From JAAZMX01 sp035388025 (GTDB lineage Bacteria; Patescibacteriota; Patescibacteriia; UBA2196; GWA2-42-15): a stretch of DNA of 13,144 nucleotides. The DNA lies in contig DAOOPA010000022.1 of NCBI GenBank assembly GCA_035388025.1, positions 1 to 13,144 on the forward strand, in the 5' to 3' direction. The notes beneath the pieces were generated by a model. The model was given only the letters and a program-made list of their open reading frames with translations. It searched no databases and was not told the DNA's origin. A program made the translations under genes and the position numbers. Shown here one piece after another: positions 6,301-13,144 of this stretch. Within the stretch, counting starts at the first letter, position 1; every line of letters starts with the position of its first letter.

Positions 6301-9300
6301 CTTGGGATAATGTTACCAGTCCCTATACCGATAGTTCTCTGAATTGTAATACCACCTATCGTTATTGGATCGAAGCTAGAAATTCTTGCGGTTCAACTAC
6401 CTCGGCCCAGGGCACCTCGGTCACCACTGGGGCCTGCACTGCTCCGTCTATTTCTTTCAATCCGACCTCTATGGCGTGGTCATCCAACGACGCTTCCGTT
6501 GTTGTCACCGCCAATGATTCGTCTGGCGTTAGTTACGTTCACTATTGTTGGACCACCAGCGCTTCTTGCGACCCGGGCACTGCTTCTTCCAATGATTCTC
6601 CCTTTGCTTGTAACGGCTCTTCACCTTGCAGTGCTACGGTTGTCAAAGACACCACTGGCCAGTGGAATCTTTGCGCTCGCGCCAGAAACACTGGTGGCAG
6701 CTGGAGCGCCGTGGTTTGTTCTGGTCTTTACAAAATTGATAAAAATAAACCACTGGTCAGTAATTTCCAGGCCGAAGGAGTCGGTCTTGGCGGTCATGTT
6801 ACCATTACCGAAGTTGGCGAAAAACCCACTTTTGTTTGGAGTACTTCCGATAGTGAATCCGGCATGAAGCGGGTTGAATTGTGGCGCACTAATTACAACG
6901 CTACCACCTGTAATGGCGTCACTATGACTGGTTGTAGTTGGAGCCAGATTTGGGTTGATACAGATGCGATTGACGCAACCGGTCGCGACGATACCACCGC
7001 CCTTGATACGGGAGATTATTTATATGGCTTGCACGCGCTGGATAATGTTGATAATTGCGCTTTGGAAAACAATCAAGGTTGCAGTGGTAACAACGGCGAT
7101 CCGATTCGTGTCACTTTGGCCATTGGTGGCTTGCCACCCTGTACTGTTCCTAGTCAGCCCACCAGTCTTGATCATTCTGGCAATACGGTGAATTCCATCA
7201 CCTGGACCTGGACCGCCCCATCATCCGGTGACTCACCGATCACTTATCAAATTTACAACTCTGATAATCAGTTGGTAGGTACGTCTGACACTGTCAGTTA
7301 TGTGCAAACCGCTGTCAGCGATGGCGGTGCCACTCTTTCTGCTAATACCGAATATACTGTCTATGTCGTGGCCGTTAATGCCTGTGGTGCTAGTGGTTCA
7401 TCTGGCAATGCTTCCGCCTATACTTCCGCCAATCCACCGGCTTCCTGTTCTGGCACGGCAGTTTCTTCTACTGCCATCGATTGGTCCTGGGTTTCTGGCG
7501 GCGCTCAAGATTCTTTTTACGCCTCCAATTCCGCTGGTAACTCCAACTGGATCCCAGGCACCAGCTGGAGCCAGATTGGCCTGACTTGCGATACTAGCTA
7601 TACTACTTCAGTCATGGCTCGAAATCAACAAGGCGATGAAACCACCGCTGTTCAATGTTCCGCTTCCACTGCTACTTGTAGCGCCGGCGGCCCTGTCACT
7701 GCCGCTTACCAATGGTGTGCCGCCACTACTGACACCATTATCTTTGTTGATGCTTCTTCTGGCGGAGTCGGTGGCGTTACTGGCTGGGTCTGGGATTTTG
7801 GCGATGGGGAGACCTGTTTATCCAACTGCAACACTGGTAGTTATAACGGCAGTAATCAATATCCGGTTCATCAATACACTCTTTCTGGCGGTTCGGGCAC
7901 CAAAACTTTTGGGGAAAATGGCTCCTCTGATTACAGTGGGGTCACCTATGATGGTCACGCTACCAGCTATTCCGCTTCGCGAGATACCAATTATGGCGAT
8001 AGCACCCTCATGGAAGTTGGTACCGGCAGTTCTGGCCGCATCCGTCGCGGCTGGTTCAAGTTTGATTTTATTGACGATCTCCAAGCTGCCGGCGTTACTG
8101 ATTCCAGTCAGATTACCGGCGCGACTCTGCGGCTTTATTCTTATGACCCGGACGGGGCTGGTTTGACTCTCAATTTTCACGCGTTATTGAAAAATTGGGT
8201 GGAAAGTGAAGCTACTTGGAATAGTTATCGCTCCGGTTCGGCCTGGTCAACGGCCGGAGCTGGAGCCAGCGCCAGTGGTGTTAATGGCTGGGTGGTCGGC
8301 GATTATGATGGCACCCGCGACCGCGCTTATACTGCCGACTTTTCTTATACCAATGTCGCCAGAGCCAACGAATGGATTGTGGAAAGCGGTGCCAATCTTT
8401 TGAATAGAATAAAATTTTGGTTTGATAACCCGACCAAGAATTATGGTTATTTGGCCAAACGTAATCCTGAAACCGCTGATGAAAATGGATTTAAATTAAT
8501 TTCTTCCGAGCATGCCACTTTGTCTTGGCGCCCGCAACTATCTATTTCTTACAGCGTGCCGGCCTCTACTGCCAGAACCGTCATTCTGACCGCCAGTGAC
8601 AGCGCCAGCAACTCTGATCAAGAAATCAAAACTGTTTATTTAGATCCCGTGACCTATCCCTGCTCTGGCTTGGGCTGCGAACCAGCCTGCTATACTACTC
8701 CGGGTACTTGTTCCACCTCCCAGTGTGATAACAACGCCAATGGTTTTCTTTACCAGCAGATTAGGGACAATGATTGTCCGGACAACTGCCACTGTCCAGC
8801 TTGGTCCGCCTATCAGAGCTGCCAAGCCTCTTATACCAATTGCCCCAGCGCCAGCCCTTATCAAAGAGTGGAATGTTACACCGGCACTGGCTGTAATACC
8901 GCCACCAACGCTTGTACCTGTGAAGCTGGTTATGAGCCGGACGGCGCTGGCTCCTGCCGCCTCGAAGAGTTTACCTTCCGGGAAATCAATGCCTTGGGTT
9001 CTACCCAACTTTCCCTTCACTGGGACAAGCAAGGCGCCACCAATTCCTACACTATCTTTTGTAATAGTTTGACTGAAAATACCACCTGTGATACCGGCGA
9101 CTGTTATTATACGTTTGGCGGTCTGGCTCCTGGCACCACCTATACTTGTTACCTGCGGGCCAACTTGGGTACGAATATTTTAAATTCCACCACCAATCCT
9201 CTCTGCGGTCGTTCTTCCCCTCCGCCCTGTCCGCTTTCTGGCACTACTGATAGTGTGGTTAGTGGCTTTACTATTGAGCCAACCTGCGGTCAACTGCGCC

Positions 9301-9566
9301 TGAGTTGGGAAAACTTGGGAGCTGATTATACCTACAATATCCGCAAGAGCACCAATGGTTATGTGGAAACCGGCGACCCTTGGCAGTCAATGACCAGCGC
9401 CCAGTGCGGTGGTGACACTTGCGTTTATGATGATCAGGAAATCCTGCCTCGGGTGCGTTATTATTACACTATCAAAAGTGAGAAAGACGGCTCCGAATCG
9501 GGCACCGCTTCTGAGCAGAGCGGTCAATCATACTGTTATGAGGCACCGGATTGGGAAGAGCGCTAG
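3302..9566 (+). CDS. Giant secreted Cys-rich multi-domain (FN3/PKD/DNRLRE) surface protein, split by assembly gap
   Basis: The gene is read in one frame to the N-run at 4788-4797 and in another after it. Homologous FN3-type sequence on both sides shows that this is one gene of about 2,090 residues whose true gap is not 10 bases. In order: signal peptide (residues 1-33, SLAA before the acidic DDD); three Cys-rich repeats marked by CCGDD (76-80, 212-216, 341-345); a first FN3-like domain from residue 388 to the gap; a series of Ig/FN3-like domains at about 4800-7690, several ending in YEIDK/RVDTTAPT-type linkers; a PKD domain (GWVWDFGDG near 7790) interrupted by a DNRLRE-like domain (about 7893-8570); an EGF-like Cys-rich stretch (8650-8960); and two FN3-like domains to the end. 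No LPXTG, membrane segment or sorting domain is seen at the C-terminus. Likely an extracellular adhesin or cell-surface filament; specific ligand unknown. Confidence 0.85.
3527..4336 (+). repeat. Three ~130-residue Cys-rich repeats with CCGDD signature
   Basis: Within the giant protein CCGDD recurs at residues 76, 212 and 341 (spacings 136 and 129). Each is followed by an EY or EYY, a second CC pair (GCCN, ICCPN, KCCNG) and a later single Cys after Gly/Asn (GKC, NQC, GNC). The units have diverged in DNA. The many paired cysteines suggest disulfide-stabilised extracellular modules. I do not recognise a named domain family. Confidence 0.7.
4788..4797. other. Assembly gap (10 N) inside the surface-protein gene
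   Basis: Ten Ns join two contigs. Reading frames on the two sides differ by one base, so the real distance must be a multiple of three if the gene is intact. Aligning the FN3-like domain before the gap with the one it interrupts suggests that about 13 residues are missing. Confidence 0.95.
7690..8645 (+). other. PKD domain with apparent nested DNRLRE (CBM96-like) domain
   Basis: The first part of a PKD domain is recognisable at about 7690-7892 (FVDASSGG, GWVWDFGDGE, PVHQYTLSGG). Its usual last strand appears only at 8571-8645 (ARTVILTASDSASNSD). The ~226 residues between resemble DNRLRE repeats: NYGDSTLMEVG, RRGWFKFDF, ITGATLRLYSY, WVESEATWNSY, VARANEWIVESG, NYGYLAKR and FKLISSEHATLSWRPQLSISY, in the expected order. 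Family calls are by eye. Confidence 0.65.
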
Positions 9567-9585
9567 GCAAGATAATGTAGAACAA

Positions 9586-9613
9586 AAAAAGAGCGGATCG
9601 CCCCGCTCTTTTT
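9586..9613 (+). terminator. Strong rho-independent terminator after the surface-protein gene
   Basis: AAAAAGAGCGG (9586-9596), a six-base loop, and CCGCTCTTTTT (9603-9613) form a perfect 11-base-pair hairpin with built-in A and T tracts, 19 bases after the stop codon. The symmetric A/T tracts could work in either direction. Confidence 0.9.
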
Positions 9614-9616
9614 GAT

Positions 9617-9802
9617 TTGGCAATCGTGACGGCCGGTGGGGTAGATTTGAAAGAGGCTAATCCAAAAACAATGCGGTCTAAAATTATTGATAATCTTTAT
9701 TTGGCTGGAGAAATTTTGGATTTGGATGGGCCGACCGGCGGCTTTAATTTGCAGATGTGTTGGAGTACTGGATTTGTAGCCGGGGATAGCATAAATAGCT
9801 AG
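9617..9802 (+). pseudogene. Orphan C-terminal fragment of a BaiN/HI0933-family FAD-dependent oxidoreductase
   Basis: Only about 61 residues remain of a family that is normally about 400 long. They match the conserved C-terminal end: AIVTAGGVDLKEANPKTM, then a LYLAGEILDLDG segment and TGGFNLQMCWSTG, ending at a natural stop. This part contributes to FAD binding but cannot work alone, because the N-terminal dinucleotide-binding GxGxxG region is absent. The frame is open back only to a stop at 9578-9580, and family-like sequence seems to begin at about FDLA (9611-9622), at the right arm of the upstream terminator. No promoter or SD precedes it. No other part of the flavoprotein gene is seen in the window. 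It is probably a remnant left by a deletion or an insertion of the preceding locus; expression as a small protein is unlikely. Confidence 0.8.
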
Positions 9803-9857
9803 ATTTTGCTGTTTTGCTTGGTGTTTTGGGTGTTTTTTTTGTTTTTAAATTTTGGCG

Positions 9858-9866
9858 TGATATAAT
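9858..9866 (+). promoter_or_regulatory. Extended -10 promoter of the pilin gene
   Basis: TG (9858-9859), one base, then a perfect TATAAT (9861-9866). No good -35 is visible in the T-rich stretch upstream, as is common for extended -10 promoters. Transcription would begin near 9873, about 12 bases before the ATG at 9885. It may serve the pilin, permease and aminotransferase genes together. Confidence 0.6.
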
Positions 9867-9884
9867 TAGAGTAGGGAAAATTAT

Positions 9885-10376
9885 ATGCTTGGAAAAAATA
9901 AAGGTTTTACATTAATAGAGCTTTTGGTAGTCATCGGTATTATTGGAGTTTTGGCGACTCTCGGAGTCGTGGCTTTTGGTGGCGCTCGGGTCAAGGCCAG
10001 AGACGCCAAGAGATTGAATGATCTAAATCAGATTGGGCGATTTTTAACTTTCGGTTGCTTGTTGCCGGATGGCGGAGCTGGAGAATATGATTTGAATCAA
10101 TTGATTGATGACTATAGGGCAAAATATCCCCAATATGCGAATCAGATCCCCGGTAATTTGAGCGATCCAAAAACCGGCACAGAGAGTAATTCTAATTATA
10201 AATATGTTGTCAATGAAAATAATCAGTGTGCCCTATATGCCAATCTGGAAAATGAGGCCGAGTCGGTGACCCTGCCCAATTTGAGCGCGCCAACGCCGGG
10301 TGGCGGCAAGGGCGTGTTGGAGGGGACTGTGCCAGGAGTGAACGGTACAAAAAAATATTTTCAAATTTCAAACTAA
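9885..10376 (+). CDS. Type IV pilin / GspG-like pseudopilin
   Basis: This 163-residue protein has a class III signal peptide: a short basic leader MLGKNKG, cleavage expected between G7 and F8, the signature FTLIE with E12 (mature E5), then a hydrophobic helix to about residue 31 that both anchors in the membrane and packs in the pilus core. The C-terminal domain carries a segment typical of major pseudopilins (YKYVVN at 105-110, CALYANLE at 115-122) and two cysteines, C58 and C115, that could form a disulfide. The tail is Gly/Pro-rich. It would be processed by a prepilin peptidase and assembled by a type IV pilus-type machine, neither of which is encoded here. TAGGGA lies seven bases upstream of the ATG as a weak SD. 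The permease gene starts six bases after its stop. Confidence 0.85.
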   Translation: MLGKNKGFTLIELLVVIGIIGVLATLGVVAFGGARVKARDAKRLNDLNQIGRFLTFGCLLPDGGAGEYDLNQLIDDYRAKYPQYANQIPGNLSDPKTGTESNSNYKYVVNENNQCALYANLENEAESVTLPNLSAPTPGGGKGVLEGTVPGVNGTKKYFQISN

Positions 10377-10382
10377 AACAAA

Positions 10383-11516
10383 ATGTCTTTCTGGAATAAA
10401 TTCAAAAGTTTTTTATATGCCTACGCCATGCTGACCGGTACTATCATCGGAGTAGGTATTTTTTCCTTGCCTTATATCACCAGCCAGGTTGGTTTGGGCA
10501 TCATGGCTGCTTATTTCATTGGTTTGGGTGTGGTGGCCTTACTGATTCATATTTTTTGGGGCCTGGTGGCGGTCAAAACGCCCGGTCAACATCGACTGCC
10601 GGGTCTGGTCAGAATCTATCTAGGCAAAATTTGGGGCCGGATAGCGAGCGTGACGGCGATTGGCAGCTTGCTCGGAGCGATTTTGGCCTATGTTATTTTG
10701 GGCAGTCAGTTTATGCAAACATTATTGAGCGGATATTTCCCCGCGGGCGGCCAAGGCGTACATGTCGTAGCTTATTGTTTGCTCGGCGCGTTATTGGTCT
10801 TGGCCGGTGGTAAAATTATTGCGCGCCTGGAGGTCGGCGGGGTCATGGCTTTGATTTTGACTCTGGCGGTTTTGGTTTGGCGCTCCAGCGGCCACTGGCA
10901 AGGAGAGAATCTTTGGGCGATCAAGGCCCAGCCCCAAAATTTTTTCTTGCCCTATGGCATGGTGTTGTTTTCTTTATGGGGGGCCTCAGCGATTCCCGAG
11001 GTCAAGGATATTTTGGGTCGCAATAAAAAAAGATTGAATAAAGTTATTGGACTCTCTATTCTGACGGCCCTGATATTTTATTTGGTTTTTATTGGTTGTA
11101 TCTTGGGCGTCATGGGACAAAGTGTTGACCCGACAGCCTTGGGCGGACTATCCGGCGTGTTTGGTCAGACCATGGGGACACTCTTGATTATTTTGGGTAT
11201 CATCGCCATTTTCACCTCTTATATCACCCTGACCTTGGCTTTGAATAAAATTTTGGTTTATGATCTAAAAATTCGGCCGACTTTGGCTTTGGGCGTGGTG
11301 ACTAGTGTGCCGATGATCTTATATTTTTTAGGCGTTAATAATTTCATCACTATTATTTCTTTTGTTGGCTCGGTGATGCTCGCGATTGATGGCATTTTTA
11401 TCGCGGCTGTTTACTGGCGCAGTAGCCAAGCCCGGGGCGTGAAAAGTTTAATTATGATGCTCTTGATCGCTTGTTTGGTGGCGGGGATTATTTATGAGTT
11501 TTATAAAATATTATGA
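10383..11516 (+). CDS. Aromatic/hydroxy amino acid permease family (APC superfamily) transporter
   Basis: This 377-residue protein is very hydrophobic, with about 11 predicted membrane helices. The first helix has the APC-superfamily glycine motif GTIIGVGIFSLPY (residues 19-31), the unwound substrate- and ion-binding segment. A conserved-looking PYGMVLFSLWGASAIPEVKD stretch near residue 190 corresponds to the helix VI region of the tryptophan/tyrosine permease (HAAAP) group. Family members import aromatic or hydroxy amino acids by proton or sodium symport; the substrate here is not decided by sequence. The gene begins six bases after the pilin stop without an SD, and its TGA stop overlaps the ATG of the aminotransferase gene (ATGA), implying translational coupling. 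The protein is slightly shorter than the usual ~400 residues but appears complete. Confidence 0.8.
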   Translation: MSFWNKFKSFLYAYAMLTGTIIGVGIFSLPYITSQVGLGIMAAYFIGLGVVALLIHIFWGLVAVKTPGQHRLPGLVRIYLGKIWGRIASVTAIGSLLGAILAYVILGSQFMQTLLSGYFPAGGQGVHVVAYCLLGALLVLAGGKIIARLEVGGVMALILTLAVLVWRSSGHWQGENLWAIKAQPQNFFLPYGMVLFSLWGASAIPEVKDILGRNKKRLNKVIGLSILTALIFYLVFIGCILGVMGQSVDPTALGGLSGVFGQTMGTLLIILGIIAIFTSYITLTLALNKILVYDLKIRPTLALGVVTSVPMILYFLGVNNFITIISFVGSVMLAIDGIFIAAVYWRSSQARGVKSLIMMLLIACLVAGIIYEFYKIL

Positions 11517-12706
11517 AGTCAATTTCTACACGTTCAAGCCAGCTAATCGCTTCACCGATCAGAAAATTTTATCCATTGGCCGTGGCAGCAGAACAGAAGG
11601 GGATAAAAATTTTTAAACTGAACATCGGCGACCCGGATTTGGCTGTCCCGACATCGATCAGGCGCTCTTTGGCTGGTTGGGGCTCAAAAAAATTAGGTTA
11701 CGCGCCATCGAGCGGATTGGCCGAACATGTGGACGCCTGGCGGGCTTATTATAAGAATTGGGGTGTTGATTTGAAAAGGGAAGAGATTGTGCCCACGACC
11801 GGCGCCAGCGAGGGAATTTTATTCGCCTTTTTGACAGTGGCTGATCCGGGTGATGAGATTTTGGTGTTTGAACCATTATACACCAATTATAAAGCCCTGG
11901 CCGGGTTGGCTAATGTGCGCTTGCGGCCAATAACCTTGAAACTAGAAAATAATTTTCGCTTGCCAAAGGAGCGAGAAATTATTCAAAAAATTACGCCCAA
12001 AACCAAAGCGATAGTCGTGATCAATCCGGATAATCCCACGGGCAAAGTATGGAGCGAGCAAGAATTAAAATTGATTATTAAAATCGCCAAGCAACATAAT
12101 TTGTATATCATCGCCGATGAAACCTATCGGGAGATTGTTTTTCATGGCCACGGAAGTAGCATTTTATCTTTGGCCGGGTCGCGCGAGCGGGTGATTTTAT
12201 TAGATAGTATTTCCAAGCGGTTTTCCGCGCCGGGTATTAGAATCGGAGTGATTGTTTCTTGTAACAAGACAATTCAGCAGGCCATATTGAAAGTGGCCAT
12301 GGCGAGACTATCGGCACCAACTATTGGCCAGATCATCACCAACCGAGCGCTGAAAGATGCCCGGGTTTATACCCAAAAGATCACCAAAGAATACAGCCGG
12401 CGCGCGGCCAAGGTAGAGAGCGAATTAAAAAAGATACCGGGCATTTTTTATAATCAGCCCCAAGGCGCTTTTTATCAGGTCATCGCTTTGCCGATCAATG
12501 ACGCGGAAGATTTTATCCGCTTTATGCTGGCTGATTTTGATTATCAAAAGAAAACAGTTTGGGTGTCGCCGATGGCTGATTTCTATATCACACCGGGCTT
12601 GGGGAAAAATGAAATCAGGCTGGCGTATGTGGTGGAAGTGGAAAAATTGAGAGAGGCCGTGGAGATACTCGGGAAAGGATTAGAAGAATATACCAGAAAA
12701 AGGTAA
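11513..12706 (+). CDS. PLP-dependent class I/II aminotransferase
   Basis: This 397-residue protein has all the landmarks of fold-type I aminotransferases (AspC/TyrB/alanine aminotransferase-like). These are LNIGDPD near residue 36, the NPDNPTG motif at 171-177 with N174 contacting PLP, D202 in ADETY (PLP pyridine nitrogen) with Y205, the Schiff-base lysine K235 in DSISKRFSAPGIRIG, and R369 in NEIRLAY, which binds the substrate carboxylate. It would move an amino group between an amino acid and a 2-oxo acid in the cytoplasm. Its start overlaps the end of the permease gene by four bases, so uptake and transamination of the same, perhaps aromatic, amino acid is a reasonable inference. Substrate specificity cannot be assigned from sequence. 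Length is normal for the family. Confidence 0.9.
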   Translation: MKSISTRSSQLIASPIRKFYPLAVAAEQKGIKIFKLNIGDPDLAVPTSIRRSLAGWGSKKLGYAPSSGLAEHVDAWRAYYKNWGVDLKREEIVPTTGASEGILFAFLTVADPGDEILVFEPLYTNYKALAGLANVRLRPITLKLENNFRLPKEREIIQKITPKTKAIVVINPDNPTGKVWSEQELKLIIKIAKQHNLYIIADETYREIVFHGHGSSILSLAGSRERVILLDSISKRFSAPGIRIGVIVSCNKTIQQAILKVAMARLSAPTIGQIITNRALKDARVYTQKITKEYSRRAAKVESELKKIPGIFYNQPQGAFYQVIALPINDAEDFIRFMLADFDYQKKTVWVSPMADFYITPGLGKNEIRLAYVVEVEKLREAVEILGKGLEEYTRKR

Positions 12707-12766
12707 TTTTTAATTTTTAAATAAATCTTAAAGCTAAATTTTTAAACATTAAAAATTAGATTTTTT
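12704..12766 (+). terminator. Weak AT-only hairpin after the aminotransferase gene
   Basis: TAATTTTTAAT (12704-12714) is a perfect inverted match to ATTAAAAATTA (12748-12758), followed by GATTTTTT (12759-12766). The long loop and lack of GC pairs make termination uncertain. The stretch could equally be AT-rich spacer carrying the promoter of the next gene. Confidence 0.3.
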
Positions 12767-12779
12767 AATAAGTATTACC

Positions 12780-13121
12780 ATGAATTGGGTTTGGTTCGCG
12801 ATCGGCGCGCATTTTTTATGGGCGCTGGTCAATACGGGCGAGAAATATCTTGTGTCTAGCCGGATTAAAAATCCGTTGGCTTATTTGTGCTTAGCGACTT
12901 GGTTGAATGTTTTGATTATCCCAATCGCCTGGGTAGTCAAAGTACAAATTCCCAATTGGGAAGCCTTGGGCTATATTTTTGCGGTGGCGGTATTTTATTT
13001 TTTGGGGACCATTTTTTATATCATTTCTTTGCAGAGAGAGGAAGTCAGTCGGATAAATATTTTATGGCAGATAATTCCCATTTTTAATTTAGGTGCTTGT
13101 CTAGAACAGACAAATAATTAG
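12780..13121 (+). pseudogene. EamA/DMT-type transporter, N-terminal part only, broken near window end
   Basis: The first ~104 residues look like the first EamA half: four membrane segments at about residues 3-20, 32-54, 62-84 and 94-104, beginning MNWVWFAIGAHFLWALVN and ending in REEVSRINILWQIIPIF. The sequence then changes to NLGACLEQTNN and stops (TAG at 13119-13121). Family members normally have about 280-300 residues with ten helices, so two thirds are missing. The break coincides with a small hairpin at 13097-13113 and lies 23 bases before the window end. The break may be an insertion, a genuine truncation, or a wrong end sequence of the contig. No SD precedes the ATG. If intact in the genome it would be an inner-membrane drug/metabolite exporter of unknown substrate. 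Confidence 0.7.
13097..13113. repeat. Small inverted repeat at the point where EamA homology ends
   Basis: TTGTCT (13097-13102) and AGACAA (13108-13113) flank a five-base loop, followed by AT-rich sequence containing a T-run (13126-13132). It could be a weak terminator, the end of a mobile element or chance. Confidence 0.35.
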
Positions 13122-13144
13122 TAATATTTTTTGATAATTTTTTT

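Noticed and set aside
5296..8403. Several 60-176-residue open frames on the plus strand in another frame
   Set aside because: They are low-complexity Leu/Pro/Ala/Val-rich shadows of the Ser/Thr-rich surface protein, produced by its codon usage.
9617..9802. A novel small protein
   Set aside because: Its sequence matches the C-terminal end of BaiN/HI0933-type flavoproteins, so it is a remnant rather than a new short gene.
1..13144. Alternative genetic code with TGA as glycine (as in Gracilibacteria)
   Set aside because: TGA ends the permease gene exactly where the aminotransferase begins, and no well-supported reading frame requires TGA read-through.
1..13144. CRISPR array, tRNA, rRNA or complete insertion sequence
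   Set aside because: No regularly spaced repeats, cloverleaf-like sequence, rRNA-like sequence or transposase gene was recognised by eye on either strand.

Overview
The window reads best as a metagenome-type contig with two parts of different character. From about 1837 to the end it resembles a Patescibacteria/CPR (Parcubacteria-like) genome. It is AT-rich, genes sit close together and mostly start without a Shine-Dalgarno sequence, and it carries a very large Cys-rich FN3/PKD surface protein, a type IV pilin-like gene and simple amino-acid transport genes. TGA is used as a normal stop. The first 1.7 kb looks different: two genes end in a C-terminal sorting domain of the type IX secretion system (T9SS), known from outer-membrane bacteria of the FCB group. 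The taxonomic reading is inference; it rests on gene types and style, with no marker gene present.

Layout. 1-887: 3' part of a beta-helix protein with a T9SS sorting domain, then a terminator. 1032-1637: small secreted protein with the same sorting domain, then a terminator; the two domains share 203 identical bases. 1721-1741 and 3157-3177: two copies of a short GC-rich palindrome that flank a promoter, a candidate operator and an AbiEi/AbiEii type IV toxin-antitoxin pair (1837-3132). 3240-3269: a good sigma70-type promoter. 3302-9566: one gene of about 2,090 residues, interrupted by a 10-N scaffold gap at 4788-4797. It encodes a signal peptide, three Cys-rich CCGDD repeats, about ten Ig/FN3-like domains, a PKD domain with a DNRLRE-type domain apparently nested in it, an EGF-like Cys-rich region and two more FN3-like domains. 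A strong terminator follows.

9617-9802 is the orphan C-terminal end of a BaiN/HI0933-type flavoprotein. 9858-10376: extended -10 promoter and a type IV pilin-like protein, closely followed by an aromatic amino-acid-type permease (10383-11516) and an overlapping class I/II aminotransferase (11513-12706), probably one transcript for amino-acid uptake and transamination. 12780-13121: an EamA/DMT transporter start whose homology stops next to a hairpin at the window end.

The most interesting points are the perfectly conserved sorting-domain cassette, the conflict between T9SS cargo and a CPR-like remainder (transfer or chimeric assembly), the palindrome-flanked toxin-antitoxin pair, and the unusual architecture of the giant surface protein. 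No tRNA, rRNA or CRISPR array was recognised.
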